Of a stretch of DNA of 45,323 nucleotides, positions 21,436 to 32,901 are shown piece by piece (the stretch's first letter is position 1; the number at the start of each line of letters is the position of its first letter). Position numbers and translations under genes: made by a program. Source of the DNA: Parvularia atlantis (taxonomy: Eukaryota; Opisthokonta; Rotosphaerida). Below the pieces are notes generated by a model that was not told the DNA's origin, did not search any database, and was given only the letters and a program-made list of their open reading frames with translations. Location: contig CALSCO010000481.1 of the NCBI GenBank assembly GCA_943704415.1, positions 1-45,323 on the forward strand. Reading direction: 5' to 3'.

Positions 21436-24400
21436 ATGTCCTCGTCGGATGTCCTGCAGATCGTGCGCGCGCCGTTGCCCCTCCCGCCACGCGCGCACCC
21501 CTCACACGCCGCCCCGCAGATGCCGCTTGGCGCGGGCCAGGAGGTGGGCCGGTCGTGCGTGATCATCCGCTTCAAGGGCAAGACGATCATGGTCGGCGCG
21601 CGCGCGCGCGCGCTCTTTCTTTGCCTGGCGCTCATCCCACGCACTCGCAGCTCGACTGCGGCATCCACCCGGCGTACCGCGGGCTGACGTCGCTGCCGTT
21701 CTTTGACGGTGCGTTCGCGCCTGCGGTGCACGGCCGCGCGCTCATCTCGTCCGCGCGCGCATCTCGGCCGCGCGCGCGTGTAGAGATCCAGCCGGAGGAC
21801 GTCGACCTGCTGCTCGTGAGCCAGTGCGTTTGCCGCGCGCGCTCTGCCCATCCGCGCGGCCCTAACCGACCGTGCGCAGCTTCCATCTGGACCACATCGG
21901 CTCGCTACCGTACTTTACCGAGAAGGTGTGCGTGCGGCCCGTGCTGTCGCGTGGCTCAGCAGTGCGCACAGACCAAGTTCCGCGGCAAGGTGTACATGAC
22001 GCACGCGACCAAGGCGATCGGGATGCTGCTGATCAAGGACTACGTGCGCGTGAGGTAAGTGTGCGCGCGTGTGCTGCATGCATCTCGGTGCTCAGGCGCG
22101 GCCGCGGCAGCAACTTGATCGACGAGAAGATGCTGGACGACCGCGACCTGCAGCGCTGCTTCGAAAAGGTGCTCGTGATCGACTTTCGGCAGGAGATCGA
22201 GCTGCAGGGCGTCAAGTTCTCGTGCCACCACGCGGGGCACGTGCTGGGCGGGGCCATGTTCAACATCGAGATCGCGGGCGTGAAGGTGCGCGCGCGCGCG
22301 CGCAAGCGGCATCTGCAGCGAGAACGCACTCATCGGCCTCGCAGATCCTGTACACGGGCGATTACTCGCGTGAGGAGGACCGGCACCTGCCGTCGGCGCA
22401 GCTGCCCACGTCACGGCCCGACATCCTCATCTGCGAGTCGACGTACGGCAAGCAGTCGCACGAGCCGCTGCAGGACCGCGAGGCGCGCTTCACCCGTGCG
22501 TGCAGCGCAGCGGGCCGATCTGCGTTGTGACGCGCGCGCGTGGTCACAGGCATCGTGCGCGACATTGTGCTGCGCGGCGGGCGGTGTCTACTGCCCGTGT
22601 TTGCGCTCGGGCGCGCGCAGGAGCTGCTGCTGATCCTCGGTGCGTGCGACCCTCGCTCGCACGCTGCTGCCGACCCGCACTGTGGCGCAGACCAGTTCTG
22701 GGACATGAATCCGGAGCTGCAGAGCATCCCGATCTACTACGCCTCGGCCCTGGCCAACAAATCCATGGGCGTGTACCAGACGTACATCAACATGATGAAC
22801 AGCAAGATCACACGGCACTTCCCCGTCGTGCGCATCAGTGCGATTGTGCGGCGTGCGCTCACTGGTCTGAGCAGACGAACCCGTTCAAGTTCAAGCACAT
22901 CCAGAACCTAAAGTCGATGGACCACTTTGACGACGTCGGCCCGTGTGTGATGATGGCTAGCCCGGGCATGCTCCAGGTGCGTGCGTGCGCGTGCGGTTGC
23001 GCCGTCCTGCTGCTCATGGGCCCGTGCCAGAGCGGCATGTCGCGCGAGCTGTTCGAGGCGTGGTGCACCAACGACAAGAACGGCGTCATCATCCCCGGCT
23101 ACTCGGTCGACGGCACACTGGCCAAGGTGCGGCGCGTGCCCGCAGCGTTCAGCGCCTAAGCAGCGCCCAGACGATCCTGAGCAACCCGAAGGAGATCGTG
23201 GCCATGGACGGGAGACGGCTGCCGCTGCGCATGTCGGTCGACTACATCTCGTTCTCGGCGCACGTCGACTACACGCAAAACAGCCAGTACATCAGGGTGC
23301 GTTCCGCACCGAGCGCGTTCGCGTGCTCATTCAGCAATAGGAGGTCGACTCGCCGACGCTGGTGCTCGTGCACGGCGAGAAGCACGAAATGATGCGGTTC
23401 AAGGTGCGCTGCGCATGCTCGATGACACCGCTGACAGCCGCGGAAGAACGCGCTGCTGCAAGAGTACGCCGACGCCGGCAAGACGGTCGACGTGCGCACA
23501 CCGCGCAACACGGACAAGGAGGAGTTTTACTTCAAGGGCGAGCGCGTGGCCAAGGTGGGCGCTTGCGACACTCGGGGGGCATGCTGACGCGCGCGCGCGC
23601 GCAGCTGATCGGCTCGCTCGCGTCGTCTAAACCGTCTACGGGTGCGCTCATCCAGGGCATCATGGTCACGAAGGACTTTCAGAGCACGGTCATGGACCCG
23701 AACGACCTGAGCGAGTTCACGTCGCTCACGACGAGGTGCGCACGCTCCCTTACACTTCCGTCGCCTTTCACGCCTTGCCGCCAGCGTGATCACCGAGCGG
23801 CTCGCAGTGCCGTACCAGGCCGGCTCGGCGTCGCTGCTGCAGTACCACCTCGAGCTGATGTTCCAGTCGGTCGAGCCGGTTGTGCGCAAGGGTTACATCG
23901 CGTGGCGCGTGTTTGACGTGCGTGCTGCCCGTGGTTTGCGTGCTTGATTGGCACGTGATGCGGGCATGCGCAGGCCGTGGACGTGCTCATGCCCGAGAAG
24001 GACGCGGGTGTCATGCTCGAGTGGACGGCCAACGCGATGAACGACTCGATCGCCGACGCGGTCGTCGCAACCGTGCTGCAGATTGAGTCGGTGCCCGCGT
24101 CCATCAAGTGTGCGTGCCGCGCGGCCGTGCGCCGTGCACAACTGACGCCACACAACAGCGCTGCAGGTGCTGCACGAGCTCGAGCACGGCCACGCCACGA
24201 CCGTCGACCTGCCGCTGCCCGGCGAGAGTGCCGCGGCGGCGGACGTCAAGGTCAAGCGCGAGCATCCGTCGTCGGACGAGGACGCGGTCGCCGGCGCCGT
24301 CGACGAGCTGCGAGCACAGCACCGCACACTCGAGCTGCGACGGCTGGAGCGCGCTCTGCGTGAGCACTTTGACGACGTCGCGCTGGACGAGTCGGCGGGC

Positions 24401-24538
24401 TTGCTGGCGGTCACGGTCGACGGGCAGACGGCACAGGTGCACGGCAAAACGCTCGAGGTCCGCTGCGACGACGTGGCCGTGCACAAGTCGGTCGCCTACG
24501 TGCTCGACAAGATCGCCGCAGCGCTGCGCCCGCTGTGA
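21436..24538 (+). CDS. CPSF3: CPSF73/Ysh1 pre-mRNA 3'-end endonuclease
   Basis: This metallo-beta-lactamase/beta-CASP nuclease cuts pre-mRNA at the poly(A) site within the cleavage and polyadenylation factor. The ATG at 21436 gives MSSSDVLQI, spliced to [20 protein letters not shown]. Zinc ligands are seen in HFHLDH (rebuilt across an intron), [36 protein letters not shown] and [12 protein letters not shown]73-specific blocks include [29 protein letters not shown] and [20 protein letters not shown]. The C-terminal CPSF100-binding part has [20 protein letters not shown] and ends [16 protein letters not shown]11 was considered, but the N-terminus and C-terminal domain fit CPSF73. About fifteen short introns follow the local rule. 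All catalytic residues are present. The gene ends 35 bases from the convergent SUCO gene. Confidence 0.96.
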
Positions 24539-24573
24539 TAGCCTCTGCTGTACACATGTAGACAATGCATGGT

Positions 24574-26522
24574 TTATGTCGCTGCCACCGCGTGCTGCCG
24601 CCGCTTCTTCTTCTTGCTGCGCCCGTGCAGCCCGTTGAGCCCGACGATCGACGCCGGTGCGCTGAGCGGGCCCGAGCCGCTCGTGGGCAGCGCGTCCACG
24701 CGCACGTTGAGTGGCGCCGCGCGCGCCAGGTCCGACATCAGCGACCGCAGCGTGCCGACTCGCCCCGACGCTGCCCGCGGCTTGCGCTCGCCGTCCGCAA
24801 AGAACGACGCCAGCACGCGCCGCAACACCGGCATCGCCAGCCACAGCGCCACCGCGCCCAGCACGAGTCCGCCCGCGCCCGCCACAACCAGCTCGAGCCG
24901 GTGCACCTGCGCCCGCAGCTCGTCGAGGGCCGCGCGCATGCTGCGCTCGGAAGCGCGCTGCTCGGCCGCGTGCGCCACCAGCTGCCGGTGCACGTGCGCG
25001 GCGATCAAGTCGCTCAGGTTGGCCGTGCGCTGCTCAAGCCGCGCCGAAAACTCGCGCTCGAGGTCGTTGAGCGCGTTCGCGACGAGCTGCGTCTGCAGCT
25101 GCAGGTACTGCGCCGAGTCGGTCAGGTTGGCCTCGACCGCCGTGACGCGCCGCAGCAGCATTGCCAGGATTGACTCGGTCGGCCCGCCGCCCACGGGCGC
25201 CACGAGCGGCACGGGCGCGCTGCGCTGCGTCGCCACCTCGCCGCCGCCCTCTGCCTCGGTGCTTGCGTCTGTGCTGCGCACTGGCTCTTCGTTCGTCGCC
25301 GACTGCGTAAACGCGTCCAGCAGCTGGGCCACAGGGTCCGGCTCGTGCGGCTGCGCGGTATTCCCGTGCGGCCGCAGCCGGCTGAGCTGCTCGACGTGCT
25401 GGTGGAAGAAAGACACCGTCGGCGCCGAAGTCGCGGTGAACTCCGCCTCAGCTGCTGGCGCAGGCTTGCCGCCGTTGCCGTTGCCGCCGTCGTCCTGCAC
25501 CTCGCTCGCGCCGGCGTGCAGCAGCAGGTCCTCCATCTCGTCGCGGTAGTCCTCCATCATCGTGATGCCGTGCACGCGCACAATGCTGAGCGGGCAGTAG
25601 TACTCGCGGCCGTAGTGCGTAAGAAAGTCGATGCGCACGTAGCGCGCCCAGATGACCGGATTCTCGATCGCAAAGACCTTTGCACAGGCTCGTCAGGCGC
25701 ACGCGATGAGCCACGTCAGGAGCGCACCTGCACCGCGCGTGTGTTGTTGGCCGCAAACACGCCAAGCACGGTCCACTCGCGCGGCGGGTACACGGCCGAG
25801 GCCATCACGCGCACGTCGCGGAACGTGGACGAGAACAGCTCGTAGTTGGCCAGGACGACCGTGTCTATCAGGATCTCGTCGCACAGCTCAAACTCGAGCC
25901 ACTTGGCGGGCGCGGCGCACAGGTTGAGCAGGTACCTAACCCTGGGGCGTCAGCTGTCTGCGCCTCACGCGAGACAAGGACGCGCACCGGTCCGAGACCT
26001 CGCTCTGCACGGCCGTGGTGCCGCTCGCCTCTGGGTTGGCCGTGAGCACCTTGCCGCCGCACTCGGGCGCGACGTGGTTGAGCCGTCCAGCGCTGTGCCC
26101 GCGGCGCCGGCGCTGCCGCTTCGACAGGCGCGTGTTGTCGTGCTTGCTGTGGGTCTGGCTCGGGCGCGTGTCAGCGATCGCACGGGCCAAGCGACAACGG
26201 CCGTGCCTGCGACTGCACCGCGGCCTTCCACTCGTCGTACGTCGGGAAGCGCCGCTCGACGCGCACGGCGCCGAGAGCGGCCTCGCCCGGCCGCGCCTGC
26301 GTGCGATTGGCCGGCGCGTGCAGCGGCACGGGTGCCTACGTGCGTCGCGCGAGTCAGCCGTTCCTCTCACATCGACGTCGACGCGGCACGCACGGGGCAC
26401 GTCGTCATCAGCCGGCCCTGGATCATGCACTGGCGCGGCTCGTGGTCATCGCCGGCGGTGTCGGCGGCGCCAGCGAGCGCGAGGACGACGAGGACGATGA
26501 GGACGACGAGGACGCGCCTCAT
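24574..26522 (-). CDS. SUCO/Slp1-type SUN-domain ER membrane protein
   Basis: SUCO/Slp1 proteins protect nascent membrane and luminal proteins in the ER and link to the nuclear envelope. The ATG at 26522 opens the signal peptide MRRVLVVLIVLVVLALAGAA. FPTYDEWKAAVQSQ, a family hallmark, follows. Then comes the SUN domain: NHVAPECGGKVLTANPEA, KWLEFELCDEILIDTVVLAN, YELFSSTFRDVRV, PREWTVLGVFAAN, RYVRIDFLTHYGREYYCPLS, RVHGITMMEDY. The second half carries a long amphipathic or coiled-coil stretch with one membrane span (VVAGAGGLVLGAVALWLAMP), then a Lys/Arg-rich tail (KKKKRR) ending at TAA 24574-24576. One intron starts GCACGG and needs GC-AG splicing; the others start GTGCG. At roughly 500 residues it is much shorter than animal SUCO. 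Confidence 0.9.
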
Positions 26523-26588
26523 CGTCGCCGCCGTCGAAAAGCAGCATGACAGCGACGCGCGCCGCCACGTCTTTCCGCGCGGCCAGCC
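26523..26588. promoter_or_regulatory. 66-base divergent promoter SUCO/PXK
   Basis: This is the space between the ATGs of the SUCO-type and PXK-type genes. It is GC-rich with no TATA box. Both core promoters must fit in it or run into coding sequence. Confidence 0.45.
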
Positions 26589-28954
26589 ATGGCGGAGAGC
26601 GAACCCGTCTCGGCCAAGATCGAGCGGTCGCAGGCCAACGACGACCCGACCGACAAGACGCGGACGGTGCCGCGCCTTCCGCCGCCGCCGCCGCGCACGC
26701 GCGCTGCACCGTGTCGCTGACGCGGGAACACAGACGTACGTGATGAAGGCGTGGCGCGGCGACGACGTCGGCAACGCGTGGCGCGTCGACCGCAAGTTCG
26801 CCGACTTTGCCAACCTGCACGCGCTGGCCCAGGGCTGGCTGCCGTGGCTCAACATCCCCTTCCCGAGCAGCGCGAGCGTATCGGCGGGCGGCCGCGTCGA
26901 CGTCGTCAAGCTGGCCGAGCGCGAACGCGCGCTGCAGGTCTTCCTGGACGTGCTGATGGAGTCGCCGCCCGCCATGTGGCAGCCCGAGACGCTCAGCTTC
27001 CTGGGCGTGCAGGGCAGCAACATCGACTTCTGGGGTGCGCGCACACGTGACGATGCGCACGTCGCGGCTCACCCGGTATGCTCACAGCAAACATCAAGGT
27101 CGACTCGGCGATGTTCTTCCGCGGCGACACCACCATCGCCGCGCACGAGTTCCTGGCCCGGCCGGGCTCGCGCAACAGCCGCGCCTACTTTCGCGTCGAC
27201 GCCGGGCAGCAGTACCCGAGCATCCTCAGCCTGGTGCGCTGTCCCCCCCCCCCCCCCCATTGATCTGCAGCACTGCCGCCCACGTCGCCGCCGTGGACGC
27301 AGACGCGCAAGGACAGCAGCTGCATCCTGCCCGACGAGACCATCAAGATCGTCCTGGCGCTGCTGCCAGAGCTGAAGGCACAACAGTGCTGCCGACGGGC
27401 GCACACGTGGCACACTGACATGTGCTCCCGGCGCCGCGCAGCACCCGTTCATCGCGCTCGTCCAGCGCACCGACTACATGCGCGACAAGGGCCTCGCGTG
27501 CATCGTCGGGCACTACGAGAAGCGCGGGAGCATCAAGGACCTGCTGTGGCAGGCGCGTGCGACCCCGTGTTTCGTGTGAGCTGACACTCGGCACACAGGC
27601 CACGCCCACCGACTCATACTTTAAGAAGTACCTCAACAAGAAGGGGCCCAAGGCGCTCGACACGATGGTCGTGCGCGTGTACGCGCGGCAGATCCTCGAG
27701 GTGCGCGCACCCGCTCGCTGCTCCGCCCCTGACGTTGCCTGCAGGCTCTCAGCTTCCTGCACAAGAAGGGCTTCCCGTACGGGCACCTGCACTCGCGTAA
27801 CGTGCTCGTCGACAACCGCAAGTGCCGGTGCGCTGCTGCGCCGCACCTCCCGTGCGTACACGCCTCACTCCGCCGCAACGACGCTAGCCTCACCAACCTC
27901 GAAAACGTCTTCCTCGGCTTGCCGCCGTATCATCGCTACCGGCTGCTCGAATGGAAGCGGTGCACGACCGTGTTTGAGGTGCGCGTCCGCTCGCGCGCAC
28001 GGAAGCACGCGCGTCCTCAACGCCGACCTAGGCCGACGTGGTCATGTTTGGCGCGCTGCTGTACGAGATGACCACGGGCGAGGAGCTGCCGGAGACGGGC
28101 ATGCCGCGCACGACGCCCGAGACCATGTCTGAGCGCATCAAGGAGGTGATCGCGGGCATCTTCAACAAGGATCAGCCCCTGCCAACCGTCGCGGACCTGT
28201 TGCAAGTGCCGTACTTTGCCTCGGTCGACATGGAGCAGATCACGGGCGAGTTTAAGCGCACGACCAAGATCAAGGAGGTGCTCGACGCCGTTGCCGAGGA
28301 GTACAAGCGCTCGCTCAAGGCCGCCGCGATGGTCGCCCGCGGCGTCGTGCCCGCGCCAGAGCTGTGCGTTGCCGACGGTGCGACTTGCACGCTGCTGATC
28401 ATGCGTCGCGCGCCAGACGCAAGCGGCCAAGCGTCACCAACGTCTCGGCCGTGCCGCGCTCGCGCCAGGCCATCAACACGCGCCTGTCGGAGGCCAAGCT
28501 GGACGACGGCGAGTCGTCGGCCGGGCCGAGCCCGACGCCGATGCAGCCGACCGTCGTCTCCACGCCGGCCGCGCCCAGACCAGCGGCCGCGCCCGCCGCA
28601 CCCGCCGCCGCCAGCGCGCCTCGTCCAGCACCGGTCGCGTCGTCGGCGGCGTCGATCGCCCCGTCGCGCGCGCCAAGCACGACATCGATCAAGACCGCGG
28701 CCTCGGCGGCACCCGCCAAGGCGCCGAGCGCGCCTCCCGCCGCGCCGCCACCACCACCAGCACCGCCTGCGCCGCCCGCACCGCCAAAGTCGGGTGCGCC
28801 GCCGCCACCGCCACCGCCAGCACCGCCCGCAGCGTCTGCCGCCGCGCCACCGCCCGCAGCCGGGGGCCGCGGTGATCTGCTCGCGTCGATCCAGGGCTTC
28901 AAGGGCGGGCTGAAGAAAGTCAAGACGGTCGACAAGAGCAAGCCGCGGGTGTGA
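26589..28954 (+). CDS. PXK: PXK/Slob-like PX-domain pseudokinase with WH2 tail
   Basis: PXK family proteins bind endosomal phosphoinositides and actin and affect receptor trafficking. MAESEPVSAKIERSQANDDP leads into a PX domain: TYVMKAWRGDD, RKFADFANLHALAQG, FPSSASVS, QVFLDVLMESPPAMWQPETL. A kinase-like domain follows (HPFIALVQRTDYMRDKG, GSIKDLLWQ, ARQILEALSFLHKKGFPYGH). The catalytic loop reads HLHSRNVLVDN, without the HRD Asp. The DFG position reads NLE in LTNLENVFLGLPPY, so it is a pseudokinase, as in animal PXK (DLE). The C-terminus has a proline-rich stretch and a WH2 motif GRGDLLASIQGFKGGLKKVK followed by TVDKSKPRV. The domain order equals that of human PXK. The stop is 28952-28954. A run of 16 C lies in one intron. 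Confidence 0.92.
27243..27258 (+). repeat. C16 homopolymer in a PXK intron
   Basis: Sixteen uninterrupted C bases lie just after a GTGCGCTGT donor inside a PXK-gene intron. It is a likely sequencing and replication slippage site, and it sits where a polypyrimidine tract would be, though near the 5' end. Confidence 0.9.
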
Positions 28955-29008
28955 AGCCGCAGCTTGTGTGTCTCCTTCATTGCGTGTGGTCTACGCCGTC
29001 TCCCTTGC

Positions 29009-32000
29009 CTACCGAGCGGCGTCGCTCACGAGGCCGCCGCGCCGTTGGGTGCACCCGTCTCGGCCCGGCTCGGCTCGGCCCGGCCCATGTCGACGCGGCT
29101 CGGGGCGCCAAACACGTTGGCCAGCGGGAAGACCGCCCCCATGCGCTCGCGGAAGGCCGTCGTCTCGGGCGCCGCGTCGCCGGCGAGGGCCGCGAGGACG
29201 CACAGCGCGTGCTCGGCGTGCTGTGCGTGCGGCTGTCAGCGTTGCGTGTGTGAGCAGCAAGCGCGTGCCTTGAGCGTGAACGCAGGCAACTGCTCTGGCT
29301 TGATCGACGCGACGATCTTGCACGCGTCGGCCTTGGCGCTCCCACCGCCCACCAGCGCCGTCGTCTCTGCCGCCGCGAGCACGTGCGGCACGGAGAGCTG
29401 GTTGCGCTGGAGGAACTCGGTCACGTACAGCTGCAGCGGCGTGCCGTTGAGCAGGACTGCGCTCTCCTCGTGCAGGACCTTCTTGACGACGTCCGGCAGG
29501 TCCGTGCGGGCCTCGACTGATGCGCACATGAGACACGTAAGGGCAGCAATGCAGGCGGTACGCACGCGCGAGCTGGAACCGCACGATGCACCGGTGCAGG
29601 TCCGGGTGGTTGGCGTCGATCGCCACGCCCTTCTTAATCGCGCGCAGGACGAGCAGCAGCTTGCCTGTGCGCGCCATCAGCCACGCGGCCCTCGCACGGC
29701 ACCACGCGCGCACCGCGCCGCAGGTAGATCTCGGCGGCGAGCGTGTGCGACTCGATGTGGTGCGGCAGCTGCGCCAGCAACGGCTGCACAAACTTGATCG
29801 CCTCGGCCAGTGGGTCGGCCGTCTGTGTCCTATGAGCTGCGGTGCGTCACGCTCGGAACGCGCACCTCGAGCAGCTTCTGCCCGTCCGGGTCCTCGTCCT
29901 TCTTCTTCGCTGCTGCTGCTGCCGCCGCCGCCGCCGCCGCCGCGTTCTTGCTCGCGTCAGCGCCCGTTGCGGCGTCCGCGAGCTTCTTGCCGCCGGCATC
30001 CTGCTTGCCCGCGTTGGCAATCGCCTGCTGCTTCTTGAGCTTATTGAGCGCCTTCTTGCGCTCGCTCTCGCTCAGCGACTCTGCACGCACGCGCGCGTCC
30101 CTCAGTCGCGGGTGGGAAGGAAGCGGCGCACAACCGCACCGAGGTCGATCTCTTGCCCCCCGACCACCGTCGTCTTGGGCTTGTCGTGCAGCGCCAGGTA
30201 GATCTCGATCGCGGCCCGGGCGGCCTCGAGGTAGAAGCGATGCGAGTAGACCATGTCCTCGACCCTGATCAGGCTGCGGCGGCCGGCGTCAGCAGCGCAG
30301 CGCCGGCGCAGGCGGCTGGGCCGCACCGGATGTAGGCGCGCAGCGTCATCTTGCGCAGGCAGTAGCCGTGGAAGTCGAGCTGGTCGTCCGAGATGTCCTG
30401 GAAGTGCTGCGTGCGCGGACGGCGTCAGGCTGTGCGATGAGCGGCTGGAGCACAGACGCGCACCTTCTGCACCTCGTGAAACTTTTTGAGCGCGCGGCCG
30501 AGGAGCTTCTGGCGCGTGTAGCTCCTCCCGCACTCGAGCGCGAACCACATGCACTGCATCTCAACCAGGTTGTTGGTCTGCAGCACAGCGTCGCCCTGGG
30601 GTTGCCGACGCGGGCGTCAGCAGACCGCGGCGCAGACAACAGACGCACCTTGGCAAACAGGCCGATGACCTCCTCCGCCACCTGCACCTGGTCGTTCTTG
30701 ACGTGGTACTTGGTCGACTTGGAGTTGACAAAGCGGTCCTGCAGGTCGAGCAGGCGCGCTTCGTTGCTGACGTACGCGGCGCCGACGATGTCGCCGGCCA
30801 TCTGCGCGCGGGCGTGTGCGTCAGCCTTGTGCACCGGCGCAGCGACCGCGCAGCACCTTTAGAATCTTGGCCTTGCCCTGCACGACCTCCACGACCGTCG
30901 GCGTGTGCGCGATCGCCCGATCGATCAACTGCAGCGCCTCGGCAAATCTCCTGTGGAACGCGTGATGCTGAGCGGCAAAGTACAGCGTCCAGAGCAGCGT
31001 CGTCGGCGCCTGCGTCTCGGCGTCTAATGCACGCCGTCAGCACCGGGCGGTGGCACTGCACGCGGCACGCAGCGACCTTGCGCCCCCAAACGGCTCGGCT
31101 CGGCCGCCAGGTGCTGCAAGTACCCGTCCACGAGGTCACCCAGCATCGCCGAGACGCCTGGCCGCGCGTACAACGGCTTGACCGTGACGAAGAGCGACGG
31201 CGCGCCCTTGGTCAGGCCCGTGCGCAGGTACTTGTCGACGTGGCTCTTGAGCTCGTCGCCTGCGGCCGCGGCGCGTCGGTCAGCCCCTTCAACGGCACAC
31301 GCAGCGCAGCCAGCGAGCGCACCCGTCAGCAGGTCCAGCAGCATGCGCCGCGGCAGGCTCGCCTTTGGGTGCGCGTCAATCAGCTCACGCAGCAGCGCCA
31401 CGCGCCCGGCCGTGTCCGTCGCCTGCAGGCCCATGCAGCGCTCGAGCTGCGCGTAGTAGCGCCCGTTCTCCGCGTTGCTGTCGAGCAGCTCGCGCTGGGC
31501 CGCGGTGGCCTCGGTCAGCTGGCCGAGCTTGATCAGGAACGACACTGGCGACGCCGGGCTGATGTGAGACAGGCGGCGCATGCAAGGAGCGCGTAGCCGG
31601 CGCACCGCGCGCCTCCTTTAACGCGCGCACGTCAAAGACGAACGCCTCGTTGGCCGTGAGGTAGCTGAGCCCGTCCTGGAAGCGGCCGGCCTCCTCGTAG
31701 AGCATGCACTTGTACATGACGAGCTCGCTGTGCTCAAAGTCGTACAGGTCCGGGTCGCGCGGCTGCGGGCACGGGCGGCGGATCAGGCACTCGCACGCGT
31801 CCAGCACAGCGCGCGCACCGGCTGCGTGCTCTCAAACATTTCGAGCACCTTGATGGCCATCTCGCAGTCGCCCGCAAAGTGGTACGCCAGCGCCAGGCCC
31901 ACCCACGAGCCTTTCTGCGAGGCCTTGGTCGTGAGCAGCTGCTGGCGCGTCTCGATGAAGCCGTCGAGGTTGCGCGTCTGGATCTCGAGCAGCGCGAGGT

Positions 32001-32533
32001 CCTTCAGGATCTGGAAGTTGTCCTGTCGTGCGCGCGCGGCGATGTCAGCATGTGTCTGCGCGACTGTTACATGTGCACGCCTTGTCGATGCGCAGCGCGT
32101 TGCGGTAGCACTTGATCGCCTCCTCGTAGTTGCGGTCGGCGCGGTGCAGCAGGCCAAAGACGTGCCAGCACACGTGCGATTTGAGGTCGTTGCGCAGGCC
32201 CAGCCGCACAAACTCGTACGCCTCGCTCTTGCGGTTCATGTAGCTGAGGATGAGCCCCTTCATCGACAGCGTCTCTGTGGCAGGCGCCGTGAGGCAACGT
32301 GAGGTGGCGTGGAGGCGCGGGCGGACGAGGGTCGCACCGCCATGGTCCGGGTACTTCTTGAGGATGCCCTCAGCCGTCTTGAGGCCCTTCTTGTACTGCT
32401 TGTTCTCGTAGAACTTCTGCGATCGCGCGCACGGTGCGCCGCGTCACGTCTAGTGCACACGGAGGAAGGGCGAGGGTGTGCGCACCAGCACCGCCTTGAA
32501 TTGGTTCTGCTCCTTAGCGGGCAGCGGTGGCAT
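29009..32533 (-). CDS. NAA15: NAA15, auxiliary subunit of N-terminal acetyltransferase A
   Basis: NAA15 is the TPR scaffold that anchors catalytic NAA10 to the ribosome for co-translational N-terminal acetylation. The ATG at 32533 gives [28 protein letters not shown] follows, then [20 protein letters not shown] and [20 protein letters not shown], nearly matching animal NAA15. TPR blocks continue: [64 protein letters not shown]-like [18 protein letters not shown] Lys/Ala-rich charged segment ([16 protein letters not shown], poly-Ala, KKKDEDPDG) matches the family's basic insert. The final exon joins through a GCACGC...GCAG intron to [15 protein letters not shown], with TAG at 29009-29011. About fifteen introns. 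The length is normal for the family and it looks intact. Confidence 0.94.
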
Positions 32534-32901
32534 CTTCGTCCGGCGCGCAGAGAGAGGTCGCGCAAGGGGGCAATCTGCGGCTGCACCACTGATGTAGTCC
32601 ACCGGCTTGGTGGCGTGTGGCGCCGTATCAGTCGTCGAACGGGCCAGCGGGTGGGAGCGAGGGCAGGTGCGTGCGTGCGTGAGCGGGGGCAGGATCGCAG
32701 TCACGCGGTACGGCAGAGGCACGGGCGGGTGTGGGCGCGGGCGCGGGCGCACGGGGCGACGAGGACAGCGGATGGATGGATGCGGATGCGCGCGGGAAAT
32801 GCATGTGCGCGACAGCCATGACTGCGGGCAGACTGACTGCGGCACAGCAAAAGACAGCGTGACCGTGTGTCACACTTCACTCGGCCGCGTGGCGCGCGTC
32901 G
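32534..32901. promoter_or_regulatory. Divergent intergenic region NAA15/DHX37
   Basis: This is the 368-base space between the ATGs. The middle is G-rich (GGGCGCGGGCGCGGGCGC near 32739-32756) with a short GGATGGATG run near 32769-32779. No TATA box and no additional gene are seen. The long frames crossing it lack sensible composition. Confidence 0.5.

Noticed and set aside
21436-24538. INTS11 as identity of the beta-CASP nuclease
   Set aside because: The N-terminus [23 protein letters not shown] and the C-terminal domain match CPSF73 instead.
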